Below, piece by piece: positions 23,714 through 34,805 of a stretch of DNA of 64,000 nt (position 1 is the stretch's first letter; each line of letters opens with the position of its first letter). The notes under the pieces were generated by a model, which was not told the origin of the DNA, did not search any database, and saw only the letters and a list, made by a program, of their open reading frames with translations. Origin of the DNA: Rhizaria sp. SCN 62-66 (lineage: Eukaryota > Rhizaria, unplaced); the NCBI GenBank assembly GCA_001724265.1, contig MEDY01000069.1, positions 62,001 to 126,000 of the forward strand, read 5' to 3'. Both the position numbers and the translations under genes were made by a program.

Positions 23714-26700
23714 CAGTTGAAGCAGCAAGGTCCCAGTGTGCCAGCGGGCGCTGCGTCCCCGACGACTGGCCGCAAGGGCAAGAGCAAGACCAACACCGCC
23801 GCCGTCGCCACTGCGTCTCATGTCGGCAGCGCCCTCCCGGCTGCTGTCATTGCAACCGGCGCTGTTGCTGAGGCCGGCAGCGCTGACCCGCTGCTCAGCG
23901 GCTCTGTTGGTGATTTGCCCCACTCACGATCGCTGCCCAACGCCGCTGCAGGCTCCGCGGCCGCCACTGCCGCCGCTGCCGTTGCTGCGCCTGCGCTCAC
24001 TGCGCCCTCGACGACCGCGTCGTTGTCGGGCAACGGGTCCATCAGCAGCACCACGGGTGAGAACAACAGCACACACAGTGCGCACACGGGTGCTCCGACA
24101 ATGACCGCTGCGTCTATCATTGCGCAGTCGCTGCCGATGCGCCGCTCTAACCTTGCGCTGCTTTCCGTCGTCTCTGGCGCAGCCCCCGCCCCGAGCCCTG
24201 CTGCCGCTGCGACTGGAGCTGGAGCTGGAGCTGGGTCCGCCTCTGTCCCGGCCACCGCGGCCGCGTCGTCCGTGACCGCGCTCTCGCACGCGCAGTCGAC
24301 GTCCAGCCCGACCACCACCGAGGCCGACGCCAGCGCGGCCGGGTCGGCGTCTGCGTCTGCGTCCACGACCGCGCCGGCGCTTCCCGTGACCGCCAGTGCT
24401 GCCACAAGCCAAGCCTCCACCTCTGGCGCTGGCTCTGGCACTGGCTCTAGCAGCACTCTGGTCGCGACCGCAGCGCCCTTCACGGCCTCACGCAGCAGCT
24501 TCAGCACCACGCCCATTCTCGCTGCATTGCACAACATCAACAGCTCTGGAGGCGGCCGCAACGGCGGCGGCGGTGGCGGCAGCGCGCGCGGCAGCTTCCA
24601 GGCCCTTAACAGCAGCGGCGTCAGCGGCGTCAGCGGCGGGGGCGGCGGCGGCAGTGGGACGCCGCTGGGCCCATCCCCGCGCGTGTCGCTGTCCACGCCC
24701 GTCGCCGGCCCCATGCCGATGCACCACGGCCCTCACGGCGGCCCTCACGGCGGCCCTGTGCTGGCCACCGGCGGGCTCGGGCTTGGGCTCAGCGTCATGG
24801 TCCCCGCGCTTCCCTTCCCCGCCCTCGCGACGTACGGCGCGACTGCGCACAATGCGAACCTCCAGCCTCAGTCCCAGGCTCAGTCTCAGACCGGAGTCGA
24901 GGGCGGCCGCACCGCGCCGTTGTCGCCGGTGTCGCAGTGGCTGTCGCAGGCCGTGGGCGTGGACGACAGCGCCGTGACCGCGCTGGCGGGCGTGCTACAG
25001 GCGGCGCACTGGGAGCAGCAGTGGGCCGACGCAGTGCTGCAGCATCAGCACCAGCAGCAGCACCAGATGCAGTATTTCCACCACTACCACCAGCACCACC
25101 ACGGCCACGGACACGGACACGGACACCACCACTACCGCAGTAAGCACAACAACAATAACAACAGCGGTGCTGCGTCAGGCGGCAACGCCAGCGGTGCCAC
25201 TGATGGTGGTGGCGGCGGCGGCGGCTACGGCAGAAACGCGCACTCTGGCGGCGGGGGCGGCAACGCGCAGCAGCCCGGGAGCAGCCAGTCGCGGCGCAGC
25301 GCGAACCGTGCAAGTCAGCATGCTCAGCAGGCTCAGTTCAACCACGGCTTTGCGAGCAATCCCAGCTACAACAACAACAACAACAACAACACTGCAAACG
25401 CTCAGAGTGGTGGTGCGAGTGCGAACACAACGTCCCATCCTGTACCTGCTGCCTCTGCGGCCAGTGCCGCTGTCGCTGCGCCCGCTGAGAGTGTGGCTCA
25501 AACGGCTCCTTCGTCATCTTCGGCTGCCAATGCTGCCATTACAGCGAGCGGCGCCGCCGCTGCCCCGGCGGCTGATGCAACTGTGAGCACTGTTAACGCC
25601 TCGAAGACGACCAAAACTGCTGAGAACACTGAGAACAGCAGTAGCGCTGCGCCTAGTGCAGACGCGACTGCAGCTGCAACATCTACTGTCGAGACTTCGA
25701 CTGCGAGCGCGGCTGAGGGTAGTGCGAGCAACGATGCTAAGGCTGCGCCTGTGCCAGCCTTAGATGCTGCTTCGTTGGCGGTTGATGTTGCTACTTCAGC
25801 CTCTCGTGTGAGCTCAAAGGGCACAAAGAGCAAGAATGCTTCCGGCAAGCAGACACCAAAAACTCTACCACAGCAACAACAACAGCAGCAACCGCAACAA
25901 CAACAGCAGAAGACCGGCGCCACCAACGCTGCCAAGAAGAACAAGAACGCTGTCGCCATCAACATGAGCTCCAACGCCAACGCCAACGCCGCCGCGGCCG
26001 CCGCGACTGCGATCGCGGCGGCGAGCACGGTCGCCGCAGGCATTTCCGCCGCCACTGCCCAGGCCTCCGCCCACGGTCACCTCGCCGGCCGCGGCTCGTT
26101 CTCGCAGCCGCACCACAGCGGCGCCTTCTTTGCGCAGCCGTACCAGCAGCAACAGCAGCAGTACCAGGCGTTCCCGCCGCAGACCGCGCAGTTCCAGCCG
26201 CCGTTCGCGCCCCCGCCCGGCCCGTACCACTACCAGGCCGTGTTCGTGCCATACGCGGGCCAGCAGCCGTCACAAGCGCCGTCGCAGGCGCCGTCGCAAG
26301 CGCATCTGTCGTACCAGCAGCAGCCGCAGACACCGGCGCAGGCGCATGTGCAAGCGATCTCGCAGCTGCACATGCAGAACCAGCTGCAGCAGCAACAACA
26401 GCTGGCGCTTGCACAACAGCAACAGCAGCAGCAGCAGCCGCCTCCTGCTGCTAATCAGAACTCGCAAAACGCATCACAACCTCAACCTCACCCTCAGTCC
26501 CAGAGCCAGATGCCGCCGCAGACTCAAGGACCGGTTGCTGGTGGCAGTGCGCCGCCCTCCGTGACCGTCTCCCAGGCTGACGCGGCCGCGCAGCTGCTTG
26601 GCCACGCACAAGGGAGCCAGCCGGGGTCGATGTCACTGCCATTGTCGTCGACCGCGTCCGGGCCTCCGTCGTCACAGCCCCAGTCGCGGCCGCAGTCGCA

Positions 26701-29071
26701 GGCGCCGTCGCGCGTCCAGTCGCGCACGCAGTCCCAGGCGCAGACGCGGCCGCAGTCGCGCTCGCAGCAACAGCAGCAGCAGTCTCCGCAGCAGCCGCAG
26801 TTGCAGTCGCAGTCGCACGCGCAGGTTCTGGTGACGGCGCCGTTTCCCGGCGTCTCGGGCTCGGTGACCGCTGGCGCGACGCCGCAGTACTCGCCGCTGT
26901 CGGGTGTGTCGCGCGCGCACACGCCGCAGGCCGCCGGCGCCGCGGCCGCGCCCGCCGTGCCCGCCAGCGTGGCCGCCAGCGTAGCCGCCAGCGTAGCCGC
27001 CACCGTGGCCGCTCTGAACGTCGCGCTGGCTGCGTCGACTGCGCCCGCGTCGTCGCCGCCCACGCCCGTGACCGCGTCGCTGACCGCGGGCACCGCGGGG
27101 AGGTCGGCTGCAGACGCCGCCACAGGATCCGCCACAGGTTCTCCGCAGCCGCCGCAGCAGTCTGGGCTGACGGGACAGGGCTCGAGCAGTCGGGTGAACA
27201 CGGCCACGCCCCTTATTGGGCTTGCGAGCGCGACCGCGAACGAGCCCAGAGCCGCTTCTGCGACTACTGAGACTGCTGTATCATCTGCGCAGATCACTGG
27301 CAACGCGAAGAGCAACAGCAAGACTGCGCGTCACACCCGCACTGTCACCAGCCCAGCCGCGCCCGGCACGGCCGCCGCGTTCGCTGAGTCGAGCATCGCG
27401 CCCAGCAGCGCGCGCGGCAGCGTGAACAGAGCGCGCGGCGGCTCGCTCGCGCTCGCCGGCAGCGAGGCCGACGCGGCTACCGCGGGGCCGGGCACGGTCT
27501 CGGGCACGGTGTCGGGCCGGAGTACGCCGCAGCAGCAGTTCCGCACTGGCCCCGCGCAGAGCCAGCGTAACCGCCAGCAGATACAACAGCAGTATCAGCA
27601 ACAGCAGTATCAGCAGCAGCAGCAAGGGCACTACTCGCCGCAGCAGCCGTACGCGCCGCCACTGTCCGCCACTGGTTTCTATGGCCCTTACGGGTCTCCT
27701 TCGTCGCCGCAGCAGCCGCTGTCTCCGCTGGCATCGCAGCAGCAGCCGCAGGCGCCTGCGCCTGCGCATGCGCCTGCGCAGTACGCTTACGCCTACGCAC
27801 CGGGACCGGGCTACACGTACGTCCCTGTCTTCACTGCCCACGGTCACCCGGCCGCCCACGGTCTCCCCGCAGGTCCCGGCGGCGTCGCGGCAGCCCCAGT
27901 CTTCGCGCCCCCAGCCGCGCTCCCGGCCAGCCACTCTGCCCACGTTTCCTCGGGCCCCGGCGCCGCCGCCCACGGTCACGGCCACGGCCACCACCTGTCG
28001 CTGGCTCCGGCGCCGGGGCAGCACGGGCAGCACGGGCAGGCGGTTTGGGTGCCGGCCAGCGCCAGCGCGGGCCACCCGTCGTCGTTGCCTCCGCCGCAGC
28101 CGCACTCGCCGCCGCAGCAGCAGGTGGTGCACGTGCCCGCGGGCAGCCAGCTTGTGAGTCACGAAGGCATCGTGTACCTCGTGCCTGCGGGCGCTCATGT
28201 CGTCGCCGCTGCGCCCGCGTCAGTGCCAGCGCCCGCGTCTGTGCCTGCGCCCGCGCCTGCACCTGCGCACGCCGGCATCAGCAACAACAGCAGCGGCAGC
28301 AGCACCGAGTACTCGCACGCTGGCGCCGCGGGCGCGGCCGCAACTGCGGCTACGACTCCGCAACACCAGTACCCAGCGCAGCCGTCGCACCTCCCGTATC
28401 CAATGTCTCAGTACCTCCCCGGCGGCCAAGCGCCACCGCCGCCGACGCAGGGCCCGGCGCTGGGCCAGCCCTACGCGCAAAGGCCCTACTTGCAAGGGCC
28501 CGGGTACGGCTACCCGCACGGTCAAGCGTATGGCTACGGCCAAGCGCACAGCCACGGCCAGCCGGGCCAGCCGCCGCGCGGCAACAACCGCCAGCGGAAC
28601 AACAACAACAACAACAGCAACCATAACAAGCACGGTCGCCATGGCCAAAACAGCGCAGCCGCTGATGTGGCCGGCGCTGAGGCCGCTGCGGGCGAGAAGT
28701 CGCCCGCGCCCGCCGGCGAGCAGCCCCACGGCCAGCAGCAGTGGGGCGCGGACATGCTGGGGGGCTCGCTGCCGGCGCATTACGCGGCCGCTGTGGCGAA
28801 CGGCACGATCACGGTCAACGTCAGCAGCAACAGCGGCGTGCTCTACTCGCCCGTGCCGCAGGTGCAGCCGCAGCTGCAGTACGGCGCGCCGCAGCAGCCG
28901 TACTACGTGCCGCACCAGCAGCACCAGGGACGTTCACACCATCATCAGCATGGACAACGCCAAAGTCATAGCCAGGGCCAGGGCCATGGCCAGGGCCAAG
29001 GCCTGGGACAGGGACAGGGACAGCAACGTCAACGTCAGCCTCGGCAGAATGTCAACAAACCGAGTCAGTGA
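17786..29071 (+). CDS. Giant PAP/TUTase-type nucleotidyltransferase with internal TAG
   Basis: Exon 1 is 17786-17899 and exon 2 is 18044-29071, joined in phase across a GTATGT intron, giving about 3713 residues. Residues 53-67 hold the nucleotidyltransferase signature: YGSGPRSVALPGGDIDIG, with GS and the Asp-x-Asp pair. The third carboxylate is near residue 526 (KCQVDGIPVDVSVNTIAGV). The helical PAP/OAS1-type substrate-binding region follows to about residue 757 (RSVMLVKAWALKEARLL, SSYAVETMVIFTINHFY, PLSVFIRFVDIFATFDFSRF). This arrangement resembles plant nucleotidyltransferases of the PAP/OAS1 superfamily. A roughly 400-residue insert with Cys pairs (HRCPRCSG; KCSCNCACTT) splits the catalytic core. 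The remaining 2950 residues are Ala, Gln, Ser, Gly and His low complexity. A TAG at 18293-18295 lies in frame at codon 122, and the domain continues beyond it. It ends in TGA. RNA tailing is the likely activity. Confidence 0.85.
18293..18295 (+). other. In-frame TAG inside nucleotidyltransferase gene
   Basis: The codons read CAG CAA TAG CAG CAG. The catalytic Asp pair lies 55 codons before the TAG, and the third catalytic Asp plus the substrate-binding region lie after it in the same frame, so the protein needs translation through TAG. The setting would suit Gln but does not exclude Glu. A viral-type leaky stop context (TAG followed by CAR) is partly matched, so readthrough is an alternative for this site alone. 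Confidence 0.85.
22733..22771 (+). repeat. CAG/CAA polyglutamine microsatellite
   Basis: Nine CAG units, one CAA and three CAG encode a 13-Gln run inside the low-complexity tail of the nucleotidyltransferase. Confidence 0.9.
23654..23710 (+). repeat. Pure (CAG)19 microsatellite
   Basis: Nineteen uninterrupted CAG units encode most of a long polyglutamine tract in the nucleotidyltransferase tail. Uninterrupted triplets of this length are typically unstable in length. Confidence 0.9.
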
Positions 29072-29601
29072 GGACTACACTTGGACTTCTATCTCGAACA
29101 TTTAGCTTTTATTTAGAACTTTATTATTTTACCATACATTTATTTCCATTTTATTGTCATTCATTTTTGTCACTGTTGCTTGCCGTCATGATTTGTTGCT
29201 GCATCGTTTTGTCCCACAGTCGGCATTCAATTTGACTTATGAGACTCACGCCTCGTCAAAATATATCTTAAAATAACACATCTCGAAGTTTCGCAAGTCA
29301 TCTATCATGGTTGGTCTTTTATGTAATCTTTATTTCTCATACTTGTATGATATTTTTTGTGGATTGCAACATGCTGACACCGCTGCCTCCAAAGCAGACA
29401 CCAACGGACAGGACGAATCGTTCCAAATGACCTCCCCGCGTACGCCAAATTGATCGTTAAAATGCAAAACAAACACAATTTCATATATTGCGTTGCAAGA
29501 AACTAATAATTTATATTTGATTTATTTCCGGGCTTTTGTTCTTTGTCCTTTCTCCAGTCTCTTTCACTGAGCACCTTGAAGGACTGTCCAAGGCACTCTT
29601 C
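29072..29601. other. Tandem intergenic region
   Basis: This AT-rich spacer separates the nucleotidyltransferase stop and the EEP gene start. No gene was recognised. The pyrimidine run ending TTTCTCCAG at about 29557 resembles a splice acceptor, so an upstream non-coding or short coding exon of the EEP gene cannot be excluded. Confidence 0.5.
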
Positions 29602-31842
29602 ATGGTTGCGCCGTCCTTCACAGACTCGTCTAAGGACGTTGGCTGGTGGTGGAACCTCATTGTTCTTACTACCGTTATCATTGTGGTTCTTTTTGTCGGT
29701 GGCATGGTCTTCGAAAATGCGCCAGACTACGGTGTAAACCTCATGGAAGAGGACAGCTCCTCGTCTGTTCAGTCCATTGTCTTGCTCGATCATTCCAGCT
29801 ACGACGACGCCAAACGCGCTGCCCGCACGACGCCTAACGAGGATAACCAGCTGTACTCCCCTATTTCACACATGGAGCATGCGTAGCAGAGCGCCAAGCT
29901 GTTCAACTACACCTTCCCACCCTGGCCCGCGTCTGCTGCGCCTCACTCGCCGCCCGTCGCTGCGGCTCCGCAACAGCAACAGCAACAGCAACAGCAGGCG
30001 CAGCGCCCCCGTGCCCCCGCGGACTGCGCAGTTATTGTACAGCTTGCGTGCACCGAGCTCGGCCGTTATCTCACCGCGCAAGCGCCTCTCTGGTCTCTCG
30101 GCGTCGCCACCGCTCCTTTCGGCGTCATTCCGCCGCAGCACCGCGTCTTCTCCCCGAGCTTCGCAGTGGAGACCGTGCACTCGTACAGCATCGAGAACGT
30201 TGAGAACCGCAACGCATACTACCCATCGATCCCGCGCAACCCGGCGACGGACGCGCTGGTGGTCGCCAGGAGGCTCAGACTCACCGTGACGCTCGCCATC
30301 GCGCCGACTGCGACTGGCTTCGGATTCACGAAGAGTGGCAAGAGCACCAACAAACACAGTGGTGACGAGAGCAGCATTGAGAGGAACGGCGGTGACGCGA
30401 GTGCTGCTGTGGATCGCGATGCTGAGAACAGCACTGGCGACGACGGCAGCCAAGACGTTCGCACTGAGGCTCACCCAGATGCCGGCTCCGGCTCCGTCAG
30501 CGTGTCGTCCGTGCGCGCCGAGGCGATCGTGCAGTGCTCGTGGGACGGCGCCTGCCACGTGCACGGCGTGCTCTGGCGCTCGCCTTACCCGATTCCGCTG
30601 CGCCCGAGCCCGTCCCCGTTCTTCACGCCGCTTGCGCCCGCGCTGCCGGTCCCTGCGCACAGCTACGCACCGGACGCCCCCGTAGGGCTGGGCACGTTGC
30701 GCGTGATGAACGCGAACATCTGGAACTACAACCAGTGGCCCGCGCGGCGCCCGCTGCTCACGCAGGAGTTTTCACGCTGGCTGCCCGACGTGGTGCTGCT
30801 GCAGGAGGTCCGCGGGCGCCACACAGGCTTCCTCCGCTGGCGGTACCACCAGGCGCCGGCGCTGGCGGACGACTTCGCGCGCGTGGTCGGCGGGCCCGTG
30901 GGGTTCGTGTCCACGGCGACGGCGCAATTTGACGACGCGCACCCCGAGGAAGAGGGCGTGGCCATCCTCTCACGGCTGCCGATCCTCGACTACGGCTGGC
31001 TGGTGCTGAGTTCCAAGGGGTCGATCCACAGTGACGGGATGCCGCGGCGCGTGATCTGGGCCCACGTCGCGCTGCCCAGCGGCGACACGGTCATCGTTGC
31101 CACTGTGCACCTCACGCTCACGGCGCACGCGCGCGCGCGGCACTACGTGGAGATCGGGCAGTGGTGCGAAGACCTGCGCGCGGCCAAGGGCGGCGTGCCG
31201 CTGCTGCTGAGCGGTGACTTCAACGAGATCCTCTCGCGGCTTCCGGTGCACCCGTTCTTCAGTCGCGGTTTTGTCGACGCTGCGCAGCAGGTGTACGACG
31301 ACGAGGACGATGCGAGGGAAGCCGCTGCCTCCGCCGCTGCCGCTGCTGGTGACGGCGCTTTGGCCGGGACTGTGGGCGCGTCTGCTGAGTCGGAGTCGCT
31401 GACTGCGACCGCCAACACCAAGAGCGGCGACGGTGACAGCAACACCGCCGCGGCTGCTCCTGTGGCTGCCGTCGCTGGCTCTGACGCCGCCAAGGCCAAG
31501 AAGAAGCGCCGCCAGACCCCGTTCACGTTCCCCACCGACGCGCCGAGGAAGCTGATCGACCACATCTTCATCCACGGGCCCGCGCACGCCGTGGCGTACT
31601 CGATCGCGGGCGACAAGATGACCGGCACGATCTTCCCCTCGGACCACCTGTTTAACGTTGCGGACATTGACGTGGGCAAAGCTGAGGGGGTCAAGGAGGG
31701 CGGGTATGGAGCAGGGATCCCGCGGTGGCCTCGGCCGAGTGCCGCAACAGCAGCCGGTGGTGCCGGTGGTGGTCACGGTGCGGGGGCTAGCGAAGGAAAG
31801 GAGGAGGAGGAAGTCGGGGACTCGAAGCTCGATGAACTGTGA
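29602..31842 (+). CDS. Membrane-anchored endonuclease/exonuclease/phosphatase (EEP) protein with internal TAG
   Basis: The first usable ATG, at 29602, is followed by a single hydrophobic helix (WWNLIVLTTVIIVVLFVGG, residues about 16-37), suggesting a signal anchor. A TAG at codon 95 (29884-29886) is in frame with the rest; reading through gives 746 residues. After a Gln-rich linker and a beta-rich region, the EEP fold occupies about residues 360-690. Its metal and catalytic motifs are RVMNANIWN (Asn near 370), VVLLQEVRG (Glu near 401), LLLSGDFNEI (Asp and Asn near 539) and PSDHLFNVA (Asp-His near 682). EEP enzymes cleave phosphodiesters in nucleic acids, phosphoinositides or sphingomyelin; the membrane anchor leans towards a lipid or luminal substrate, but this is inference. 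An Ala/Ser-rich insert lies just before the last motif. It ends in TGA. Confidence 0.8.
29884..29886 (+). other. In-frame TAG inside EEP gene
   Basis: The codons read CAT GCG TAG CAG AGC. Upstream lies the membrane anchor and downstream, in the same frame with no other stop for 650 codons, lies the EEP catalytic domain. The residue falls in a linker, so its identity is not constrained. An alternative is that translation starts downstream of the TAG and the upstream frame is chance. Confidence 0.7.
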
Positions 31843-32324
31843 GATAGGCTGTGGTGCCTGATTGAATTACGCTATTTAGTTGTTGTCAGTTTGATTTCGT
31901 TTGTTTGCAGTCATCTTTAATCGTGTTGCGCTATGAGCGTTACTAATAATAGGTTATGGTTGTTCGGGATCATAATGAAGGCCTATCTGGAAGATATCTC
32001 AATAAATGATGAAAATCCAGTATTGATTTAGAATACTCAAATATTAAGAACTATTGAACTTATTCACATAAATGGTGCGTTGTAACGTAATTTTTGGTGC
32101 CGTTGGACAAGGACTCGATTGAGGGACGAAGAGTGCAACCTGGTTGACGACCCTGACATTGAATGTCTTTGTGGCATGGTAGAGTCCGTCAAATAAGATT
32201 TAGAGACCACAGCCATATTGAAAGCTCTAATTATTTCCATTTCCCTTTTTGATAATTTGCTAATGTGCTTTTGTAACTTAGGTTGGTGCTCTGATTGCAT
32301 ACGGGAGTCGAGCAAACAACTACC
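31843..32324. other. Tandem intergenic region
   Basis: This AT-rich spacer lies between the EEP and farnesyltransferase genes. AATAAA-type signals occur near 32002. No gene or RNA was recognised. Confidence 0.5.
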
Positions 32325-34399
32325 ATGACCTCGCACAGCTGCTTTTGTGCTGCGTGGGGCAGCATTGACGAGCGTCACGCCACTGAGACTTCCATCGAAC
32401 AGATTGCTACCGAAGAGAAGTGCCGCGAGACCTATGAACGCTGGATCAAGTCTTTCCCTGTCAACAGCAACACGTACGTTCACGCTGTTCACTCCCTATC
32501 TCATCTCCGCTTCATAATGCAATGACATCCCAGCAACCCATTTAGACGTTATTGACATAATTCTTATTCCAATCATGCATACACCTTCATGATCTTTTTC
32601 TGTATTTTAGCGCGACTATCTGGCGCGAGGACACGATCCACTGGATGCGTCTGGGCCTGCGCTCGCTGCCCGGCCGCATGGCTGGCCTCGAAGCCTCGCT
32701 CCCCTGGCTCTGCTACTGGATGCTCCACTCTCTCGAGCTTCTCAACGGCCTCTCCTCCATTCCCGCGCGCCAGCTTGAGGCCACGGTCGACTTCTTGATC
32801 TCGCTGCAGCACCCCACGGGCGGCTTCGGCGGCGGCCATGGCCACGCGCCGCACGTGCTGTCGACCTACGCCGCCGTGCTCTCGCTCTGCATCCTCGGCC
32901 ACGAGCTCAAGTGCTTTCCCGCCGTCGTTGCGCGCATTGACCGCGCTGGGCTGCGTGCTTTCTACGAGCGCATGAAGGTGACCGATCCTAACGACGAATC
33001 GTATGGCGGCTTCCGCGTGTGCGACGGCGGCGAGATCGACACCCGCGCCGTGTTCGGTGTCGCCATCGTCGCCTCGCTGCTCGACGTGCTCCGCGACAAC
33101 TGGGCAGACCCCGTGCCCTCGGCTGCGGCCGCCGCGGCGTTTGCGGCCACGCGCGCGGGCTCCGTCGCCGTGCTCCCGCAGCCCGCGACCGTGGGCATCT
33201 CGAGTACCACCGGTTCCCCCGCCGCCGCGGGTGGCTGCGCGCTGATGACGGGCACGGTTGCGTGGCTGTCTCGCTGCCAGACCTGGGAGGGCGGCATTGC
33301 TGCCGAGCCCGGCAACGAAGCCCACGGCGGCTACGCCTACTGCGGGCTGGCCGTGCTGCTCATGCTCGGCGCGCCCGACGCCGTGGACCTCGACGGGCTG
33401 CTCAAGTGGGCCACGCTGCGCCAGGTGCCCTACGAGGGCGGCTTCTCGGGCCGCAGCAACAAGCTAGTTGACAGCTGCTATTCTTTCTGGGTCGGCATCC
33501 TCTTCCCCTTGATTCACGAAGCCAAGGCGCAGATCGCCGACCGCCTCGCTAACACCGTGCTCGGCACCACCGTGATCTCCGGAGACAGCGCCAACTCCAG
33601 CTCCACCGCCTGCGCGGCCGGCGTGGGCATCGACGCCGCGGGCGAGGTGGAGCGCGTGGCGGCCCGCTACCGCGCGCTCGCCGGCACGCTGCCCGAGACC
33701 GAGAACGGCTGGCTGTTCGACCAGCGCGCGATGCAGACCTACATCTTCGGATGCTGCCAGGACCCCACGCCGGCCTTCGGGCTTCGCGACAAGCCGGGCA
33801 AGGGCGTCGACTTCTACCACACGTGCTACGGGCTCTCGGGGCTCTCTGTCGCGCAGCACTCGCTGTCCAGCCTGACCGAGGCGCAGGCCGCGGCGGCCGC
33901 GAAGGAACACAACGCGAACGCCGCGGCCGCTGTGGCTGCAAGCGCCGCTGCGGCCGCCGCGGCCGCGACTGAGAGCGCCAACTCGGACGGCGACGTGTAC
34001 TACGATCCCGACAACGCGGCGTTTAACCCCGACTCCGACACGGACGCCGACGGCGCCAAGAAAGCCACCGCGGCGAACGTCGCAGACGCCCACGATGACA
34101 CCGCGTCGCCGGCCACGTTCGCGGCCTTCAGCGATGGCTTCAGCGCCGGCGACGGCAGCGCGCCCGTCTCGGCCGCCGCCACGGCCTCGGCCGACGCGGC
34201 CGCGGGCGGCGCGTGCCTCAAGATCTCGGGCGCCGTGACGATCGGCGCGCCCGACAGTCTGCTGCAGCCGACGCACCGCATCTACAACGTCTGCCCCGCG
34301 GTCGTCGACACCGTGTTCGCGTACTGGGGCGAGCGGGCCGCCGCGGCGGCGGGCGCGGCGGGGGCTGCGGGCGTGGTCGTCGAGGTCGACGACGAGTGA
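32325..34399 (+). CDS. FNTB: Protein farnesyltransferase beta subunit
   Basis: Two exons, 32325-32473 and 32611-34399, join across a GTACGT intron within an ACC codon, giving 645 residues. The joined sequence TATIWREDTIHWM matches the start of the family. Prenyltransferase repeats follow: HPTGGFGGGHGHAPHVLSTY, DESYGGFRVCDGGEIDTRAV, CQTWEGGIAAEPGNEAHGGY, PYEGGFSGRSNKLVDSCYSF. The zinc ligands are present: Asp and Cys in LVDSCYSFW and His in DFYHTCYGLSGLS. GGIAAEPGNEAHGGY and the late DKPGKGVDFYHTCY fit farnesyl rather than geranylgeranyl type. The enzyme pairs with an alpha subunit and attaches farnesyl to CaaX proteins. An Ala/Asp-rich insert of about 135 residues separates the zinc His from the last repeat (HRIYNVCPAVVDTVFAYW), making it longer than typical subunits of 430-520 residues. 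It ends in TGA. Confidence 0.95.
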
Positions 34400-34805
34400 G
34401 TGAGCGAGCCAGTCAGTAAGTCACCGCCGACCAGTGAGTCAGTGAGTGCGAGCGAGTAAAATGACTGCGAGCGGCAGCTCGAAGATGGAAGTGTGCCAAC
34501 TGACTGATATGGTCAGTTCAGGCACTATTGTAGGGCCATCCAAATACATATGTGATTATCTTAACTGTTAACAAAATGAAAGTTATTGTATTGTCTTTAA
34601 ACAAGGAGCAAGTCAGAATCAATGAATGGCCTTCTTTCATATCAAGTCACCGCAAATCAAGCGTAATATCACACGTGCATGATCGCAATCGTTTTGCTCA
34701 GACTGTGTGAAAGATTGTGTTGCAAGCAGAGCTCAGACTGTATGCACAAAAGAGCTGTGATGCAAGTGTTGCTCAGTCAGTACTCAGTCAGTATTCTGAC
34801 GGCAC
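34400..34805. other. Convergent intergenic region
   Basis: This spacer is AT-rich. It holds a run of GTGAGT/CAGT repeats just after the farnesyltransferase stop and the 14-base string at 34542-34555 that recurs in the next gene's intron. No gene was recognised. Confidence 0.5.
34542..34555 (+). repeat. 14-base direct repeat, copy 1
   Basis: AAATACATATGTGA here is identical to 35251-35264 in the intron of the adjacent gene, in the same orientation. A shorter core, CATATGTGA, also appears at about 43136-43144 upstream of the pseudouridine synthase start. Confidence 0.6.
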
